A stretch of 64,000 nucleotides of DNA from Arthrobacter glacialis. Lineage in GTDB: Bacteria > Actinomycetota > Actinomycetes > Actinomycetales > Micrococcaceae. Shown here in pieces: positions 44,572-52,882 of the stretch. The notes beneath the pieces were generated by a model that worked only from the letters and a program-made list of their open reading frames with translations, did not search any database and was not told the DNA's origin. The stretch spans positions 1 through 64,000 of the forward strand of contig NZ_PPXC01000001.1 of the NCBI RefSeq assembly GCF_002909445.1, read 5' to 3'. Position numbers and translations under genes: made by a program. Numbering within the stretch: the stretch's first letter is position 1; the number at the start of each line of letters is the position of its first letter.

Positions 44572-45447
44572 CTAGCGCCGCCCCACGGGTGTGAGCTTGC
44601 GGCCCATGATGGCCTGGGTGAGGGCGTCCACCACCTCTGTATTGGCCAGCGGATTGCGGATCAGCGTGAAATCCACGTCCCCCACAGGAGGCAGGTCAAA
44701 GCGTTTGGTGATGACCTTGAGATCTTCCGGGACCAACGACGTCGGCATGACAGCAACGCCGATGCCCGCGCGCAGCGCTGCGAGGACTCCGCTGATTTGC
44801 TTGGTGGTGCAGCTGACCTGCCAGGTGCGGCCCACATTTTCCAGGGCGTCCAGGGCGAGCTTCCGGCTCAGGCTTGGTGCCGGGTAAACAATCACGGGTA
44901 CCGGTGCCCCCGGTTCCAGCACGGTTTGCTCCAAGCCCACCCAGGCAAAGGTGTCTTGTTTGACCACATCACCCTCCTGCGCCCCGGACACCCACTTCAC
45001 AAACACTAAATCAAGGGCACCGGCTTTCAGCCTGCGGTGCAGCTGGTCGCTCTGGCTCACCGTGAGCTCCAAATTGATGTGCGGGTACAGCTGGCGGAAC
45101 TCACGCAAAATGCGGGGCAGGCCCGTGATGGCCAGGTCGTCGGCCATGCCAAAGCGCAACTTCCCGCGCATGGCGGCGCCGGAGAAATAGCCGGCGGCAA
45201 CATCATGGGCAGCCAAGATGGTGCGGGCAAAGCCAGTCATGGCGTCACCATTGTCCGTCAGGCGCACTTCGCGGGTATCCCGTGACACAAGAACCCTGCC
45301 CGCGGCCAGTTCCAGCTTGCGCACGTGCTGGCTCACGGTGGGTTGGCTGATCCCCAGGCGTTCCGCGGCCCTAGTGAAATTCCGTGTTTCCGCAACGGCC
45401 AGAAAACTCTTGAGTTGAATGGGGTCAAAGGTGGGGGCATCGGCCAT
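44572..45447 (-). CDS. LysR family transcriptional regulator
   Basis: A 291-residue LTTR. The N-terminal HTH reads LKSFLAVAETRNFTRAAERLGISQPTVSQHVRKLE, and the effector domain starts near residue 90 (GKLRFGMADDLAITGLPRILREFRQLYP). It is divergent from an MFS exporter gene, the usual arrangement for a target. Two 14-bp direct repeats lie just upstream of its start. The effector is unknown. Confidence 0.9.
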   Translation of the reverse strand: MADAPTFDPIQLKSFLAVAETRNFTRAAERLGISQPTVSQHVRKLELAAGRVLVSRDTREVRLTDNGDAMTGFARTILAAHDVAAGYFSGAAMRGKLRFGMADDLAITGLPRILREFRQLYPHINLELTVSQSDQLHRRLKAGALDLVFVKWVSGAQEGDVVKQDTFAWVGLEQTVLEPGAPVPVIVYPAPSLSRKLALDALENVGRTWQVSCTTKQISGVLAALRAGIGVAVMPTSLVPEDLKVITKRFDLPPVGDVDFTLIRNPLANTEVVDALTQAIMGRKLTPVGRR

Positions 45448-45462
45448 GGTGGAACTCCCAAG

Positions 45463-45494
45463 GAACTATTACAAAAATCAGAACTATTACAAAA
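45463..45494. promoter_or_regulatory. Direct repeat in the LysR/MFS divergent promoter
   Basis: GAACTATTACAAAA occurs at 45463-45476 and again at 45481-45494, an 18-bp period, 16-47 bp upstream of the LysR start. The surrounding 80 bp are unusually AT-rich for this genome. This could be the LysR binding region, though LTTR sites are normally inverted (T-N11-A), so another regulator or a promoter-strengthening repeat is possible. Confidence 0.5.
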
Positions 45495-45595
45495 CTCAAT
45501 GGTATTTATAGTCATCATATACTTTCAGCATATGTGGGAGCGGCCTAGGGTTAAAAGGTAAATCCCCGTAAACCCCAAGTCCCAGGACCCAAGCC

Positions 45596-46927
45596 TTGAC
45601 GCCCCCATCAGCACATCAGAATGCTGCCCTGACCGCCCCCATCAACCTCGTGACTACCCGCCCGCCGTGGAGTCAAACATTTTCATCGCTGAAAATTCGC
45701 AATTACCGTATTTTTGCATCCGCCAACCTTTTGGCAGTCATTGCCGTATGGATGCAGCGCGTGGCCCAGGACTGGATGGTGCTGGAGCTCTCTGGCTCGG
45801 TGACAGCCGTTGGCATCACAGTCTTTATGCAATTCATCCCCTCACTCCTGCTCATGCCGCTGGGCGGGATCCTGGCCGACAGGTATTCCAAACGCCTGAT
45901 CCTGATCATCAGCCAAAGCGCCGCGGGCATACTGGCCACCCTCATGGCTGTCCTGGCACTGACGGGCCGCCTTGAGGTGTGGCACATTTACGTCATTGCC
46001 TTTGTTTTGGGCTTGGTGGTGGTGGCCGACCAGCCCGCCCGCCAGGTGTTTGTCAACGAACTAGTGGGCCCGCGCCAACTCCGCAACGCCATCAGCTTGA
46101 ACTCTTCCATTTTCCAGATGGGCGGCATGATTGGCCCGGCCGTCAGTGGTGTCCTCATCATGGCCGTGGGCGGCGGGTGGGCCTTTGCCGTCAATGCGTT
46201 GGCGTGCGCCGTCACGGTGATCTCGCTGACCATGATCCGCACGCACGAACTGGTGAAAATGCCGCCGGTCAAACGCGGCAAGGGCCAGCTCATGGAAGGT
46301 GTCCGCTACGCCCTGCGCAAACCCACCATTGTCTTCCCAGCCGCCATGGCAGCCGTGTTTGCCGTGTTTGGCTTGAGCTTGGCCGTGTTGATGGCCGCCT
46401 ATGCCAATACAGTGTTCGACGCCGGGGCCGGGGGCTACGGCCTGCTCAACACCTTGGTTGCGCTGGGTGCGCTGGGCGGAGCGCTCGCCTCCACCCGCTT
46501 TGCCACCTTGCGTCTGCGCGGGGTCATGTCCGCCGCCGGCGCCTATGGTGTGGTGTTGATGCTGGCCGCCTTTGCGCCCAGCATGGCCACGTTTGGTGCG
46601 GTCATGGTGGTGGCAGGATTCGCTTCACTGCTGTTTTTGACAAGTGCCAACCAGTTGGTTCAAATGTCCACCAACGTGCTTATTCGCGGACGCGTCATGA
46701 GCCTGTACATCATGGTGCTCATTGGCGGACAAGCCCTGGGCGGGCCGCTGATGGGATGGCTGGCCGAGCATTGGGGCGTGCAGTGGGCCATGCTGCTTGC
46801 CGGCGGCGTGACTGTGCTGGCTGCCGCGGTGATTGCGCTGGTTCTGGCCAAGCGCGGGCAGCTGGCCCTCAAAGTGAATCTGCGCAGTCCACGGCAGCTG
46901 GTGTTCATCGTGCCCAAGGCAGGCTGA
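45596..46927 (+). CDS. MFS exporter, EntS-like
   Basis: A 443-residue 12-helix transporter of the DHA3/EntS type. FSSLKIRNYRIFASANLLAVIAVWMQRVAQDWMVLELSGSVTAVG and the loop GGILADRYSKRLILIISQ are the family hallmarks. VVVADQPARQVFVNELVGPRQLRNAISLNSSIFQ is the second conserved block. It starts at TTG 45596; a later GTG at 45648 is possible. The closest known relatives export siderophores or macrolides; the divergent LysR gene probably controls it. Confidence 0.88.
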   Translation: MTPPSAHQNAALTAPINLVTTRPPWSQTFSSLKIRNYRIFASANLLAVIAVWMQRVAQDWMVLELSGSVTAVGITVFMQFIPSLLLMPLGGILADRYSKRLILIISQSAAGILATLMAVLALTGRLEVWHIYVIAFVLGLVVVADQPARQVFVNELVGPRQLRNAISLNSSIFQMGGMIGPAVSGVLIMAVGGGWAFAVNALACAVTVISLTMIRTHELVKMPPVKRGKGQLMEGVRYALRKPTIVFPAAMAAVFAVFGLSLAVLMAAYANTVFDAGAGGYGLLNTLVALGALGGALASTRFATLRLRGVMSAAGAYGVVLMLAAFAPSMATFGAVMVVAGFASLLFLTSANQLVQMSTNVLIRGRVMSLYIMVLIGGQALGGPLMGWLAEHWGVQWAMLLAGGVTVLAAAVIALVLAKRGQLALKVNLRSPRQLVFIVPKAG

Positions 46928-46972
46928 ACCGTTGCTCCGGGGCAGGCGGGCGTGAGCCGGCCCGCCTGGCTG

Positions 46973-47401
46973 CTACTTGGTGGCGCCGGCCGGGGGGCCC
47001 AAAAAGCGGTGGAGTGAATCCGCCACGGCCGTCAAGTCGCGCAGCTCGCATTCCCACACCGTCATGGCCGCCCATCCGCTGGGGGCCAGCCCGGCCAGCG
47101 CCTGGCTGTCCCGCTCCACTGTTCTTGTCCGTTTGGCAGCCCAAAAGTCGGCGTTCGTTGCAGGGTTGTGCGTTCCGTTGGAGCAGCTGTGTGAGTGCCA
47201 AAAGCAGCCGTTCACAAAGACGACCCGATGCCGACCGCGAAAGACCAGATCCGGCGTGCCTGGCAGGTCCGGCGCGTGGAGCCGGTAGCGGTAACCCTCG
47301 GCGTACAGGAGCCGGCGGACCAGCATTTCGGGTTTGGTGTCCTTGCTGCGGATGTGCGACATGATCCGGTGGCGCTGTTCGGTGGTCAAAGAATCAACCA
47401 T
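46973..47401 (-). CDS. vsr: Very short patch repair endonuclease (Vsr)
   Basis: A 142-residue Vsr mismatch endonuclease that nicks beside T:G mismatches arising from 5-methylcytosine deamination. RHRIMSHIRSKDTKPEMLVRRLL opens the fold; GTPDLVF has the metal-binding Asp51; FVNGCFWHSHSC supplies zinc ligands Cys66, His71 and Cys73 with catalytic-type His69; and WECELRD contributes the fourth Cys (118). Everything needed for activity is present. No cytosine methyltransferase or restriction gene is nearby, so it is an orphan at this site. Confidence 0.94.
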   Translation of the reverse strand: MVDSLTTEQRHRIMSHIRSKDTKPEMLVRRLLYAEGYRYRLHAPDLPGTPDLVFRGRHRVVFVNGCFWHSHSCSNGTHNPATNADFWAAKRTRTVERDSQALAGLAPSGWAAMTVWECELRDLTAVADSLHRFLGPPAGATK

Positions 47402-47564
47402 GGATCAATGCTACGCGCGGATCCTGTGCATGGCGCGGAACAATGTTCGAAGGGCCGTGACGGAGCTTTTCGACGCAAACGGGACTAAAATAGGTGTACG
47501 AAAATCCTTTTTCGGTTTCCTTTGCCGGCTTTGACGCGGTCGACCCTGACCTGCCGGTGACACC

Positions 47565-48659
47565 ATGCAAACCCCCAACAGTCCCACAGCTCCAACCGGG
47601 GCGCTGCCCCGGCGGGCAGCGCACACCAACGCCGTCGTCGCGTCATATGCCGTGCTGCTGAGAAGGGTGCGTGCCGCGGGACTCATGCGCCGGCGTCGAA
47701 CATTCTATGCCGTGGTGTTTGCAGCCCTATTGCTGGTTCTTGCCGCGGCCGGCACTGGCTTTGTGCTGCTGGGTGACACATGGTTTCAACTCTTGATTGC
47801 TGCCGTCTTGGGAATCTTGTTCACCCAGTTCGCCTTTCTGGCCCATGAGGCCGCCCACCACCAGGTGTTTGCCTCGGGTTGGGCCAATGACTGGACGGCC
47901 CGGATCCTGGGGCCGCTGCTGGTGGGCATGAGCTACGCCATGTGGGTCAAAAAACACACGGCCCACCATCAGTTCCCCAACGTGGTGGGCAAGGACCCCG
48001 ACATTGAGACGGGTGTGGTGGCGTTCTACGAGGAGGGTGCCGCCACTAAAAGCGGCTTTGCTGCCGTAGTCACCCGCCACCAGGGCTACCTGCTGTTTCC
48101 GCTGATCCTGTTTTTGGGTTTCAGCCTGATTCTTGACTCGGCCAAGACCTTGTTTGGCAGGCGCGGGGTCCGCTTCAGGTATGTGGAGATTGGGCTGCTG
48201 GTGCTGCATTTTGGGCTCTACCTGGCGGCGTTGTTCGTGATGCTCCCGTGGGGCATGGCGCTGGCCTTTGTAGGCGTACAAATGGGTGTGTTTGGCTTGT
48301 ACATGGGAGCGTCGTTCGCACCCAACCACAAGGGCATGCCTGTCTTGGCTGCTGGCAGCCGGACGGATTTTTTGACCCGCCAAGTGGTAACCAGCCGCAA
48401 CATTCGGGGCGGCTTCTTCATGGACACGCTCATGGGCGGGCTGAACCGGCAGGTGGAGCACCACCTGTTCCCCGACATGGCCCGGCCGGAACTGCGCCGA
48501 GCCAATGCCCTGGTGTTGCAGGTGTGCCAGGAGAACAACATCCCCTTTACCGAGACCGGATTGCTGCAGTCCTACGCCATGGTGGTGGCCTACCTGAACC
48601 GGGTGGGCCTGTCAGCGGTGGACCCTTTTGAATGCCCGCTCGTGCGGCGCTACAGGTGA
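47565..48659 (+). CDS. Membrane fatty acid desaturase
   Basis: A 364-residue di-iron acyl-lipid or acyl-CoA desaturase. Three His boxes are present: LAHEAAHHQVF, VKKHTAHHQFPN and NRQVEHHLFPDM. Four hydrophobic helices are arranged in pairs. The QVEHH third box is typical of front-end type desaturases and of actinobacterial DesA3-like enzymes. It should introduce a double bond to keep membranes fluid, for example in the cold. It is divergent from vsr across 163 bp. Confidence 0.9.
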   Translation: MQTPNSPTAPTGALPRRAAHTNAVVASYAVLLRRVRAAGLMRRRRTFYAVVFAALLLVLAAAGTGFVLLGDTWFQLLIAAVLGILFTQFAFLAHEAAHHQVFASGWANDWTARILGPLLVGMSYAMWVKKHTAHHQFPNVVGKDPDIETGVVAFYEEGAATKSGFAAVVTRHQGYLLFPLILFLGFSLILDSAKTLFGRRGVRFRYVEIGLLVLHFGLYLAALFVMLPWGMALAFVGVQMGVFGLYMGASFAPNHKGMPVLAAGSRTDFLTRQVVTSRNIRGGFFMDTLMGGLNRQVEHHLFPDMARPELRRANALVLQVCQENNIPFTETGLLQSYAMVVAYLNRVGLSAVDPFECPLVRRYR

Positions 48660-48682
48660 CGCCCCCGTAAAGAAACCGGAAC

Positions 48683-49867
48683 TTACGCTTCAGCCAGCGG
48701 CAGGTGCGGGTACTCTTTTTGCCGCCGCTGGAACTCCAGGATCGCCGGGTTGATGATCACGCCGTCGGCAATTTCAACGGCACGTGAAATGGTGTCATGG
48801 TTCGGCCATTCGCCGGGGCCAGCCAGAACGGGCTCAATGAAGGGCATCAGCGCTTCACTGATCTCCCAGGTGGCCGAGTTCCACAAGTAGCTGGGGGTGT
48901 GGTCCACAGCGTAGTAGTTGATGTTGTTGCCCACGGTAAACATCGGATCCGTGAAGCTTGTGCTGCGGGCCCAACTAAAGCCCATGCCCTCATCGCAGGA
49001 GACATCAACAATCAAACTGCCCGGCCGGAACGCGTCCAGATCGGCTTCGGTCAAGTAAGTCATGGGGTCGTTGGGGTCCTGCAAGGTGCAATTGACCACA
49101 ACATCCGCCTCGGCCAGGAACTCGCTCAGCGGTGCGTCGCCGTCCTCGAGCATCACAAATCCCTTGTGTGGTGCCTCCGGTGCAAAATCAAATTGCACCA
49201 TTTCCGCTGAATGGATGGGCGCTGCCACGGCTGCCACGCTGCGGCTGGTCAGGACCTGCACGTCGTGGATGCCCAGGGCCTTCAAGGCTGTCACGGCGCC
49301 GCGGGCTGTGGCTCCGAAACCAATGACGATGGCCTTGAGTCGGCGTCCGTAATCACCGGTGGAGCCCGTCAACGACAGCGAGTGCAGCACTGATGCGTAG
49401 CCAGCCAGCTCGTTGTTCTTGTGGAAAACGTGCAGCCCGAAACCGCCGTCGGAAGCCCAATGGTTCATGGCCTCGAAGGCAATCAATGTCAACTTCTTGT
49501 CAATGGCCAGCTGCGTGATGGCCCGGTCCTGCACGCAGTGCGGCCAGCCCCACAGGGTTTGACCGTCCTTGAGCTCGGCCAGGTCCTGGGCTTGGGGCTT
49601 GGGCAGCAGGACCACATCGGAACCCTGGATGACTTCCGCGCGCGGCGCCACCGTGCCCACCAGGGTGGCCAGTACGGCGTCGGAGACACCAAAAGGCACA
49701 CCATAACCCACTTCGACAACCATGCGTGCGCGGATGCTCTCCTCGATGCGGGAGAAATGTTCCGGATGGATGGGGGCGCGGCGTTCATCGGGCTTGAGGG
49801 AAACTCCCAAAACGCCCAGGCGCAGCCCGGTCGAAATGGGCGTGCTTGGCTGCAAATCTTCGGACAT
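48683..49867 (-). CDS. N5-(carboxyethyl)ornithine synthase-like / alanine dehydrogenase family enzyme
   Basis: A 394-residue NAD(P)-dependent enzyme of the AlaDh/PNT superfamily. LGVLGVSLKPDERRAPIHPEHF is the family opening; KAIVIGFGATARGAVTALKALGI is the dinucleotide loop; and NNINYYAVDHTPSYLWNSATWEISEALMPF is the substrate-side block. This version resembles carboxyethylornithine synthase, which joins pyruvate to the ornithine side chain, more than alanine or saccharopine dehydrogenase. GAGGAG precedes the ATG. It is a single gene upstream of nothing on its strand except a tRNA. Confidence 0.75.
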   Translation of the reverse strand: MSEDLQPSTPISTGLRLGVLGVSLKPDERRAPIHPEHFSRIEESIRARMVVEVGYGVPFGVSDAVLATLVGTVAPRAEVIQGSDVVLLPKPQAQDLAELKDGQTLWGWPHCVQDRAITQLAIDKKLTLIAFEAMNHWASDGGFGLHVFHKNNELAGYASVLHSLSLTGSTGDYGRRLKAIVIGFGATARGAVTALKALGIHDVQVLTSRSVAAVAAPIHSAEMVQFDFAPEAPHKGFVMLEDGDAPLSEFLAEADVVVNCTLQDPNDPMTYLTEADLDAFRPGSLIVDVSCDEGMGFSWARSTSFTDPMFTVGNNINYYAVDHTPSYLWNSATWEISEALMPFIEPVLAGPGEWPNHDTISRAVEIADGVIINPAILEFQRRQKEYPHLPLAEA

Positions 49868-49958
49868 CGTTGCGCTCCTCTATGCAGGAACCCTGCTGGG
49901 CCCTATTCTGTCGACCCTACACGCAATGACTTGGAGCACAGCTGGTCCGCAACAAAAA

Positions 49959-49992
49959 ATGCTGCCCTCAACTCAAGAGTTGAGGGCAGCAT
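49959..49992 (-). terminator. Terminator of tRNA-Gly
   Basis: A perfect 16-bp stem (49959-49974 with 49977-49992) with an AA tip is followed on the minus strand by T6. It lies 12 bases beyond the tRNA 3' end. Confidence 0.88.
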
Positions 49993-50004
49993 CAAGAAAA
50001 TCTG

Positions 50005-50075
50005 AGCGGGCGACGGGAATCGAACCCGCGTATCGAGCTTGGGAAGCTAGCGCTCTACCATTGAGCTACGCCCGC
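50005..50075 (-). tRNA. tRNA-Gly (anticodon CCC)
   Basis: The minus strand folds as a complete 71-nt cloverleaf. The 7-bp acceptor is GCGGGCG with CGCCCGC, the D arm is GCTC...GAGC, the anticodon loop TTCCCAA gives CCC, and the T arm is GCGGG-TTCGATT-CCCGT. The discriminator is T, and CCA is not encoded. The anticodon stem CTAGC/GCTCG has one T-C mismatch in its second pair. It reads GGG codons. Confidence 0.93.
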
Positions 50076-50119
50076 ATTGGAACACCATCAGCCGCAGCTG
50101 CTTTGTTCCGGTATTGATT

Positions 50120-50281
50120 CTAGCCCGTGTGCAAGGGTGCTTTGGACCATTGACACGCACCAACCGGCCCGGCAGCCTTTGCGTTGACTGCGTTACTGGC
50201 AGCCGTAGCTGTTCCGGCAATAACAGCCGTGCGTGCAGCTGTGCCCAAAAGGGAGGGGCGGTTACGTCGGCCAAAAGCCAT
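50120..50281 (-). CDS. Small conserved actinobacterial protein, 53 residues
   Basis: The ATG at 50281 has AAGGAG six bases upstream, which decides this start over a longer frame. The product begins MAFGRRNRPSLLGTAARTAVIAGTATAASNAV: a short basic N-terminus followed by an Ala/Thr-rich amphipathic or membrane helix. Similar tiny proteins with the RTAVIAGTATA core are common in actinobacteria, sometimes with a C-terminal SHOCT motif, which is absent here. The function is unknown. Confidence 0.65.
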   Translation of the reverse strand: MAFGRRNRPSLLGTAARTAVIAGTATAASNAVNAKAAGPVGACQWSKAPLHTG

Positions 50282-50399
50282 GGCGTTCTCCTTGAAGTAG
50301 TACCTGTGCGGCCACTGGCCGGCGGTTGCTCTCATCATACGGCCGTGCCGCAAGACATTGCCTCAGGTGCTACTTCCGTGACGCAAAGCAAGTGCGAGC

Positions 50400-51578
50400 C
50401 TAGAAAACCGGCTCCGGTTTTTTGCCCTGAAACAGCGCCACCACGGGTTCCACATATCTGGCGGCGACCGGGCCACTCACAGCCATGATGAGCACATAGG
50501 TGGTGGAGAGTGCTGCCAACTCCACCGGCACTACACCTGAGGCGACGGCCAGTCCGGCAATCACGATGGAAAACTCGCCACGCGCAATCAAGGCTGCCCC
50601 GGCACGGGCACGGCCGGGTACGCCAATTCCCTGACGCCCGGCAGCCCACCAGCCAGTGGCTACCTTGGTGATGGTTGTGACGAGGGCCAGCAGCAAGGCA
50701 ACGCCCAGCACGGGCGGGATGGTGCGGGGATCGGTGTTGAGGCCAAAGAGCACAAAGAACATGGCGGCGAAGAGGTCGCGCAAGGGCTCAAGGACGCGTG
50801 TGGCGTTCTCTGCCGTACCGCCTGAAATGGCGATTCCCAAGAGGAATGCGCCCACCGCGGCCGAAACATGCAGGGCAGACGCCAAGCCAGCCACCAGCAG
50901 AGCAGCACCAAGCAGCTTGAGCAGAAAGGATTCCCTGTCGGGGCTGTCCAAAAGGTTGGAGACCAGATGGCCGTAGCGCAGAGCCCCCACTAAAACGACA
51001 GTGATGACTGCCAAGGAAATCCCCAAGGCTGTCAGCCCGCCCATGAAGGACACCCCGGCCAGGACGGTCGTCAAAATGGGCAGGTAGGCGGCCATGGCCA
51101 AATCTTCAAAGACCAAGATGGAAAGCACCACCGGGGTCTCGCGGTTGCCCAGGCGGCCCAGATCGCCCAAGACTTTGGCAATGATGCCGGAGGATGAGCT
51201 GTAGGTGACGCCAGCCATGACCAGTGCCCCCACCGGACCCCAGCCAAGAATCAGGGCCACAGCAATGCCGGGCAGCATGTTCAGGACCAGGTCCACCAGT
51301 CCGGCCATCCATGACTGCTTTAGACCCGTGACGAGTTCCTTGGCCGTATATTCCAGTCCAAGCATAAGCAGCAGCAGGATCACGCCAATTTCACTGGCTA
51401 TGTGGGCGAAGTCCTCGATGCCGGCAAACGTGATGAAACCGCCTTCACCAAAGGCCAGGCCGCCCAACAGGTAAAGCGGGACCGGTGACATGCCAATGCG
51501 ACCGGCGAGACGACCTAGGAAACCGAGCCCGAAAAAAACTACGCCGAGCTGAATAAGTGAAAGAGCCGTCCCGTCCAT
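50400..51578 (-). CDS. Cation:proton antiporter, CPA2 family (KhtU/KefB-like)
   Basis: A 392-residue membrane antiporter with about 12 helices. GLGFLGRLAGRIGMSPVPLYLLGGLAFGEGG, GVILLLLMLGLEYTAKEL and the core VTYSSSSGIIAKVLGDLGRLGNRETPVVLSILVFEDLAMA with the conserved Glu-Asp are CPA2 landmarks. There is no TrkA-N domain; instead the gene just upstream encodes a separate regulator with an RCK_C domain. Together they match the KhtT-KhtU K+ efflux system of Bacillus. Spacing to that gene is 6 bp. Confidence 0.88.
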   Translation of the reverse strand: MDGTALSLIQLGVVFFGLGFLGRLAGRIGMSPVPLYLLGGLAFGEGGFITFAGIEDFAHIASEIGVILLLLMLGLEYTAKELVTGLKQSWMAGLVDLVLNMLPGIAVALILGWGPVGALVMAGVTYSSSSGIIAKVLGDLGRLGNRETPVVLSILVFEDLAMAAYLPILTTVLAGVSFMGGLTALGISLAVITVVLVGALRYGHLVSNLLDSPDRESFLLKLLGAALLVAGLASALHVSAAVGAFLLGIAISGGTAENATRVLEPLRDLFAAMFFVLFGLNTDPRTIPPVLGVALLLALVTTITKVATGWWAAGRQGIGVPGRARAGAALIARGEFSIVIAGLAVASGVVPVELAALSTTYVLIMAVSGPVAARYVEPVVALFQGKKPEPVF

Positions 51579-51584
51579 GGAGGA

Positions 51585-52070
51585 CTACAAGCGGGACTGC
51601 AGGATCTGTGCAGCGTCCGCCAGTCCCTGGTCGGTGCCTACAATGACGACCATGTCATCCACATGCAGGACCTCATCCGGTCGCGGCGAACCAATCACCT
51701 TGCCGTCACGCAGCAAGGCCACAATGGACGTTCCTGTCCGGGTGCGCATGTGGGTGTCGCCCAGCGGCCGGCCAGCAAAGGCCGAGCCCTTGCGAATGAG
51801 GATCTGGTGGGTTGTCACGCCCGAAATATTCTCGTGTTCGGCGGTGAGCTGGGCAATGAGCTGGGCAGAACCCAGCAGGGAACCCAAGCCGGCGGCTTCC
51901 TCGGCGCTGAGCGGAATGGATGCTGCACACGCATCGGGATCATCCACGCGGGAGAGAATCAGCTCGGTTTGGCCGTCGCGGTGGGTCACAACACCCACGC
52001 GCCGCCCGCTTGAAAGACGCAGCTCCCTGCGAACACCAATTCCTGGAAGAGGTGTCTCTTCAATATTCAT
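51585..52070 (-). CDS. KhtT-like regulatory subunit with RCK_C (TrkA-C) domain
   Basis: A 161-residue cytoplasmic regulator. MNIEETPLPGIGVRRELRLSSGRRVGVVTHRDG is the KhtT N-terminal domain and fixes the start at ATG 52070, not the longer frame to 52109. Residues about 85-160 are the RCK_C domain (IRKGSAFAGRPLGDTHMRTRTGTSIVALLRDGKVIGSPRPDEVLHVDDMVVIVG), which in KhtT binds c-di-AMP. It is translated just before the antiporter and should gate it. Confidence 0.87.
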   Translation of the reverse strand: MNIEETPLPGIGVRRELRLSSGRRVGVVTHRDGQTELILSRVDDPDACAASIPLSAEEAAGLGSLLGSAQLIAQLTAEHENISGVTTHQILIRKGSAFAGRPLGDTHMRTRTGTSIVALLRDGKVIGSPRPDEVLHVDDMVVIVGTDQGLADAAQILQSRL

Positions 52071-52215
52071 GACTCTTACCTTAGCTGTGCCGTTGTGTGA
52101 ATACCCCACGTTAAAACAAGCAGAGGTGCGGAATTAGTCCCGGTACGCAGTGGGTGCACACTCAATGACGACTTTGCGGCGGAGGGATTACGGCAAAATG
52201 CGCTATTTTTAGAGG

Positions 52216-52791
52216 GTGCTGATCTCTGACCGCGATATACGTGCCGAAATTGCTGCCAAACGCATTGTCTTGGACCCCTATGACCCTGCCATGGTGCAGC
52301 CATCAAGTGTTGATGTGCGCATGGACCGGTTCTTTAGGCTCTTTGACAACCACCGTTATGCCCACATTGACCCGGCCGAGGAGCAGCCGGATCTGACCCG
52401 CTTGGTGGAGGTTGCTCCGGACGAACCCTTCATCCTGCATCCCGGAGAGTTCGTCCTGAGCTCCACCTACGAAACCGTGACTTTACCCGACGACGTCGCA
52501 GCACGGCTTGAAGGCAAGTCCTCGCTGGGCCGTCTGGGCCTGCTCACGCACTCCACCGCCGGCTTTATTGATCCGGGCTTCTCCGGTCACATCACCTTGG
52601 AACTCTCCAATGTGGCGACCCTGCCCATTAAGCTGTGGCCCGGCATGAAGATTGGCCAGCTGTGCTTCTTCCAGCTGAGCTCCCCGGCCGAGAACCCCTA
52701 CGGCACGGGCCCGCACATGAACCGCTACCAGGGACAGCGCGGCCCCACCGCGTCACGGTCGTTCCAGAACTTCCACCGCACCAAGATCTAG
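52216..52791 (+). CDS. dcd: dCTP deaminase (probably bifunctional deaminase/dUTPase)
   Basis: A 191-residue trimeric enzyme of pyrimidine nucleotide metabolism, GTG start. [60 protein letters not shown] (with the catalytic Glu at its end) and [17 protein letters not shown] are the Dcd blocks. The length and the TAGFIDPGF context resemble the mycobacterial enzyme that converts dCTP straight to dUMP. It is monocistronic and convergent with an MFS gene. Confidence 0.94.
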   Translation: MLISDRDIRAEIAAKRIVLDPYDPAMVQPSSVDVRMDRFFRLFDNHRYAHIDPAEEQPDLTRLVEVAPDEPFILHPGEFVLSSTYETVTLPDDVAARLEGKSSLGRLGLLTHSTAGFIDPGFSGHITLELSNVATLPIKLWPGMKIGQLCFFQLSSPAENPYGTGPHMNRYQGQRGPTASRSFQNFHRTKI

Positions 52792-52813
52792 CGTACGGAA
52801 CTCATCACTTAAT

Positions 52814-52866
52814 TTCGACGGCGGGTACGTCACCTTCAGGCTGAAGGTGACGTACCCGCCGTCGAA
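52814..52866. repeat. Perfect 26-bp inverted repeat between convergent genes
   Basis: Bases 52814-52839 and 52841-52866 are exact reverse complements around a single G, making a near-perfect 53-bp palindrome. It sits midway between the dcd stop and the MFS stop. No T run follows on either strand beyond CTTT, so if it terminates transcription it does so through the stem alone. It shares no sequence with the other two 26-bp repeats in the window. Confidence 0.92.
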
Positions 52867-52882
52867 CTTTAACTGTGTGCTG

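Noticed and set aside
45979-47364. 461-codon plus-strand frame running from the MFS gene across vsr
   Set aside because: It is out of frame with MFS and antisense to the intact vsr gene, and its sequence is unstructured.
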